Assembly: GCA_016201205.1 (NCBI GenBank)
Contig: JACQDF010000068.1
Location: forward strand, 1-34,029
DNA from: Acidobacteriota bacterium
Lineage (GTDB): Bacteria; Acidobacteriota; Terriglobia; Bryobacterales; Bryobacteraceae
Length of the DNA: 34,029 nt
Reading direction: 5' to 3'
The translations under genes were made by a program, and so were the position numbers. This document shows, piece after piece, positions 32,209 to 34,029 of this stretch (positions are counted from its first letter, which is position 1; every line of letters begins with the position of its first letter). The notes beneath the pieces were generated by a model, which saw only the letters and a program-made list of their open reading frames with translations, was not told the origin of the DNA and ran no database searches.

Positions 32209-32236
32209 TGACCATGGTCATTGACCATGGTATGAT
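32209..32236 (+). promoter_or_regulatory. Operator/promoter of the phd-vapC pair
   Basis: TGACCATGGTCA (32209-32220) is a perfect palindrome, and a second copy, TGACCATGGTAT, follows at 32222-32233. The -10 candidate TATGAT (32231-32236) overlaps the second site and stands six bases before GTG 32243, implying a leaderless transcript. Two operator copies over the promoter fit autorepression by a Phd-type antitoxin. Confidence 0.65.
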
Positions 32237-32242
32237 ACAGCC

Positions 32243-32482
32243 GTGGAGCAGATCGCAATTTCCAAGTTCAAAGCCACCTGCCTGGCCGTGCTGGACCAAG
32301 TGCGCAAGACCGGCAGGCCGGTCCTGGTGACGCGTTTCGGCCTGCCTGTCGCCGAGGTCATGCCGCCTCCTCCTCCCGAAAAGCCTGCGCGCTGGCTGGG
32401 TGTGATGGCAGGCACGGGCCGCATCAAGGAAGACATTGTCGCTCCTGCGTCCGGGGAGCAGGACTGGGAGGTTCTGCGGTAA
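32243..32482 (+). CDS. Phd/YefM-type antitoxin
   Basis: The 79-residue protein starts at GTG 32243 (MEQIAISKFKATCLAVLDQV), the fold that binds operator DNA, with KTGRPVLVTRFGLPVAEVMP. The C-terminal tail (IKEDIVAPASGEQDWEVL) is the flexible toxin-binding part. It is immediately followed by its PIN-domain partner, with no gap between stop and start. It would neutralise the toxin and repress its own promoter via the palindromes just upstream. Confidence 0.87.
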   Translation: MEQIAISKFKATCLAVLDQVRKTGRPVLVTRFGLPVAEVMPPPPPEKPARWLGVMAGTGRIKEDIVAPASGEQDWEVLR

Positions 32483-32878
32483 GTGAAGCTTCTCCTGGAC
32501 ACGCACATTTGGATCTGGAGCGTGCTCGATCCTGGCCGGCTGAGCGGAAAAGTTGCGAAAACGCTTGAAGACTCGAGGAACGAACTATGGCTTTCGCCCA
32601 TCAGCGTGTGGGAGCTGGCAATTCTCTGCGAAAAAGGGAAAGTTCTGCTCAATGTTCCGGTCGCGACATGGGTGCGGCTTGTCAGGCAAAAAGTTCCATT
32701 CCGGGAAGCTCCGATCACGCACGAAGTGGCCTTGGAAGCCGCGGCCATCCGTTTGCCCCATCGCGATCCCGCTGATCGATTTCTGGCTGCCACGGCGAAG
32801 GTATTCGAACTCACTCTGGTGACGGCGGATGCTGTCCTGATTGGTTCGAAGGCGGTCCCGATGCTGGCGAATCGATAA
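32483..32878 (+). CDS. vapC: VapC-type PIN-domain toxin ribonuclease
   Basis: The 131-residue product starts at GTG 32483, directly after the antitoxin TAA. Acidic residues of the PIN active site are D6 (LLLDTHIWIW), E44 (SVWELAIL), D95/D98 (HRDPADRFLAATA) and D116 (LVTADAVL). All are intact, in contrast to the interrupted DUF5615 gene at 5508. It probably cleaves RNA when the antitoxin is lost. It is convergent with the tryptophanase gene. Confidence 0.9.
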   Translation: MKLLLDTHIWIWSVLDPGRLSGKVAKTLEDSRNELWLSPISVWELAILCEKGKVLLNVPVATWVRLVRQKVPFREAPITHEVALEAAAIRLPHRDPADRFLAATAKVFELTLVTADAVLIGSKAVPMLANR

Positions 32879-32888
32879 GCAAACGGGA

Positions 32889-34029
32889 TCAACCGAGCCG
32901 CCGAAAGCGGCAACGGAAATGCCGCAGGAACCTCGCCTGCTCGACGATCTCCAGGCCGCGCAATTGCTCCTTTCGCTCGTTCACTTCGAGAATCGCTTCC
33001 ACCACGTAATCGATGTGGCTTTGTGTGTAGACGCGGCGCGGGATCGCCAGGCGCAACAGCTCATGGCGGGCGGCGTCGCCGAACATCACGGAGCCGATCT
33101 CGACGCTGCGGATGCCCGCGTGGCGGTACAATTCCACGGCTAGCGACTGGCCGGGAAACTGGTGGCGCGGGATGTGCGGAAGCATGCGTCCGGCATCGAT
33201 GTAGATGGCATGACCGCCGGGCGGCTCGACGATGGGCACGCCGTGATCCGCGATATGACGGCCGAGGTAGCTCGTCGAGGCGATGCGGTAGCGCAGATAG
33301 TCCGCGTGAAGCACTTCGTCCAGGCCCACGGCGATGGCTTCCAGATCCCGGCCCGCCAGCCCACCGTAGGTTGGGAAGCCCTCGGTGAGGATGAGCAGGT
33401 TCGTCTCTTGTTCGGCCAGCCGGTCGTCGTTGGAGCAGAGCAGGCCGCCGATGTTGGCGAAGGCGTCTTTCTTGGCGGAGAAAGTGCAGCCGTCGGCGAG
33501 CGAGAACATCTTCCGGGCGATCTGTTTCGGCGTCCAGTCCTGATAGCCTTGTTCACGCCTCTGGATGAACCAGGCGTTTTCGGCAAAGCGGCATGCGTCC
33601 AGGTACAAGGGCAGGCGGTGACGGTCGCAGACCTTGCGCACCGCTTCCAGATTCTCGAGTGAGACGGGCTGGCCGCCGCCGGTGTTGTTGGTGACGGTGA
33701 CCATAACGAGCGGGATGTGGCCTGAGCCGGTCTGGCGGATCAGATCCTCGAGCGCCTGCACGTTCATGTTGCCCTTGAAAGGGTGGCTGATTTGCGTGTC
33801 GGCGGCTTCGGGAATCGGCAGATCGACAGCGCGGCCGCCATTGGCCTCAACATTGGCGCGTGTGGTGTCAAAGTGGGCGTTGTTCGGGATGACGCAGCCG
33901 GGCTTGGAAAGGATAGAGAACAGGATCCGCTCGGCGGCGCGGCCCTGGTGCGTGGGGATGACGTGCCGGAAGCCGGTGAGCTCGCGCACGGTTTGCTCGA
34001 GGCGGAAGAAACTGCCGCTGCCGGCGTAA
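32889..34029 (-). CDS. tnaA: Tryptophanase (partial, 5' end beyond the right edge)
   Basis: The frame is open past 33989 to the window edge (YAGSGSFFRLEQTV before RELTGFRHVIPTHQGRA), so the N-terminal part lies outside. The PLP lysine is in TFSAKKDAFANIGG, with YLDACRFAENAWF ahead of it and SVEIGSVMFG near the end. It splits tryptophan into indole, pyruvate and ammonia. The C-terminal FLRHFRCRF places His where E. coli tryptophanase has H463 (LRHFTA); tyrosine phenol-lyase has Phe there, so tryptophanase is favoured. No TnaC-like leader can be checked because the start is missing. Confidence 0.88.
   Translation of the reverse strand, partial: YAGSGSFFRLEQTVRELTGFRHVIPTHQGRAAERILFSILSKPGCVIPNNAHFDTTRANVEANGGRAVDLPIPEAADTQISHPFKGNMNVQALEDLIRQTGSGHIPLVMVTVTNNTGGGQPVSLENLEAVRKVCDRHRLPLYLDACRFAENAWFIQRREQGYQDWTPKQIARKMFSLADGCTFSAKKDAFANIGGLLCSNDDRLAEQETNLLILTEGFPTYGGLAGRDLEAIAVGLDEVLHADYLRYRIASTSYLGRHIADHGVPIVEPPGGHAIYIDAGRMLPHIPRHQFPGQSLAVELYRHAGIRSVEIGSVMFGDAARHELLRLAIPRRVYTQSHIDYVVEAILEVNERKEQLRGLEIVEQARFLRHFRCRFRRLG

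Noticed and set aside
1..34029. CRISPR array, phage-defence island or RiPP cluster
   Set aside because: No regularly spaced repeats, Cas-like or defence nuclease/helicase genes, and no precursor peptide next to the radical SAM gene were found.

Overview
The window (about 34 kb, GC-rich) looks like a chromosomal segment of an acidobacterium, most likely a Solibacter/Bryobacterales-type organism. This is inferred from gene content: an ECF-associated Ser/Thr kinase with TolB and TPR domains, TolB/WD40 remnants, a DUF433-DUF5615 pair, a CehA-type PHP hydrolase, a Tat-exported Gfo/Idh oxidoreductase, a sulfatase, many short secreted proteins, and intergenic palindromic repeat families. No rRNA, CRISPR array, phage or complete insertion sequence is visible.

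Left part (1-7000, mostly minus strand). A tightly spaced minus-strand operon encodes an NTT-like (ATP/ADP translocase family) membrane protein with a long HEAT-repeat C-terminus, a one-domain cyclic-nucleotide-binding-fold protein, a soluble histidine kinase and a single-domain response regulator. Downstream, the first codons of a PQQ-type quinoprotein run off the left edge, and its start region has been tandemly duplicated in frame (93 bp). Upstream of the operon (4787-5190) lie fragments of two unrelated genes. Next comes a DUF433/DUF5615 toxin-antitoxin-like pair whose toxin gene has an internal TAA, and a secreted DNRLRE-like protein.

Centre (7100-24200). speA (arginine decarboxylase) is followed by a korA-korB-trmJ operon with 4-base stop/start overlaps. 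A row of six small perfect hairpins separates trmJ from a secreted CehA/McbA metallohydrolase. After a tRNA-Ser-like remnant come cell-envelope genes: a spondin-domain protein, two small beta-barrel proteins, an ECF sigma factor with a Cys-rich partner, a SIMPL-domain protein and an NTF2-like protein. An unusual His-rich polytopic membrane protein sits in an operon with xerC and trmFO. A Gfo/Idh oxidoreductase is transcribed divergently from trmFO.

Right part (24300-34029). A large Ser/Thr kinase-TolB-TPR protein carries near its C-terminus a 121-bp element with 11-bp perfect inverted ends and a 5-bp target duplication; the insertion kept the reading frame. A beta-propeller protein and a convergent ECF-type sigma factor follow, then a DinB-like secreted protein, a sulfatase, a radical SAM/SPASM protein, a Phd-VapC toxin-antitoxin pair with a palindromic operator, and a tryptophanase running off the right edge.

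The strongest candidates for further work are the in-frame MITE-like insertion in the kinase, the NTT-HEAT/cNMP/two-component operon, the hairpin row, the membrane protein with a duplicated WH...PPHM motif, and the toxin gene with one in-frame stop.
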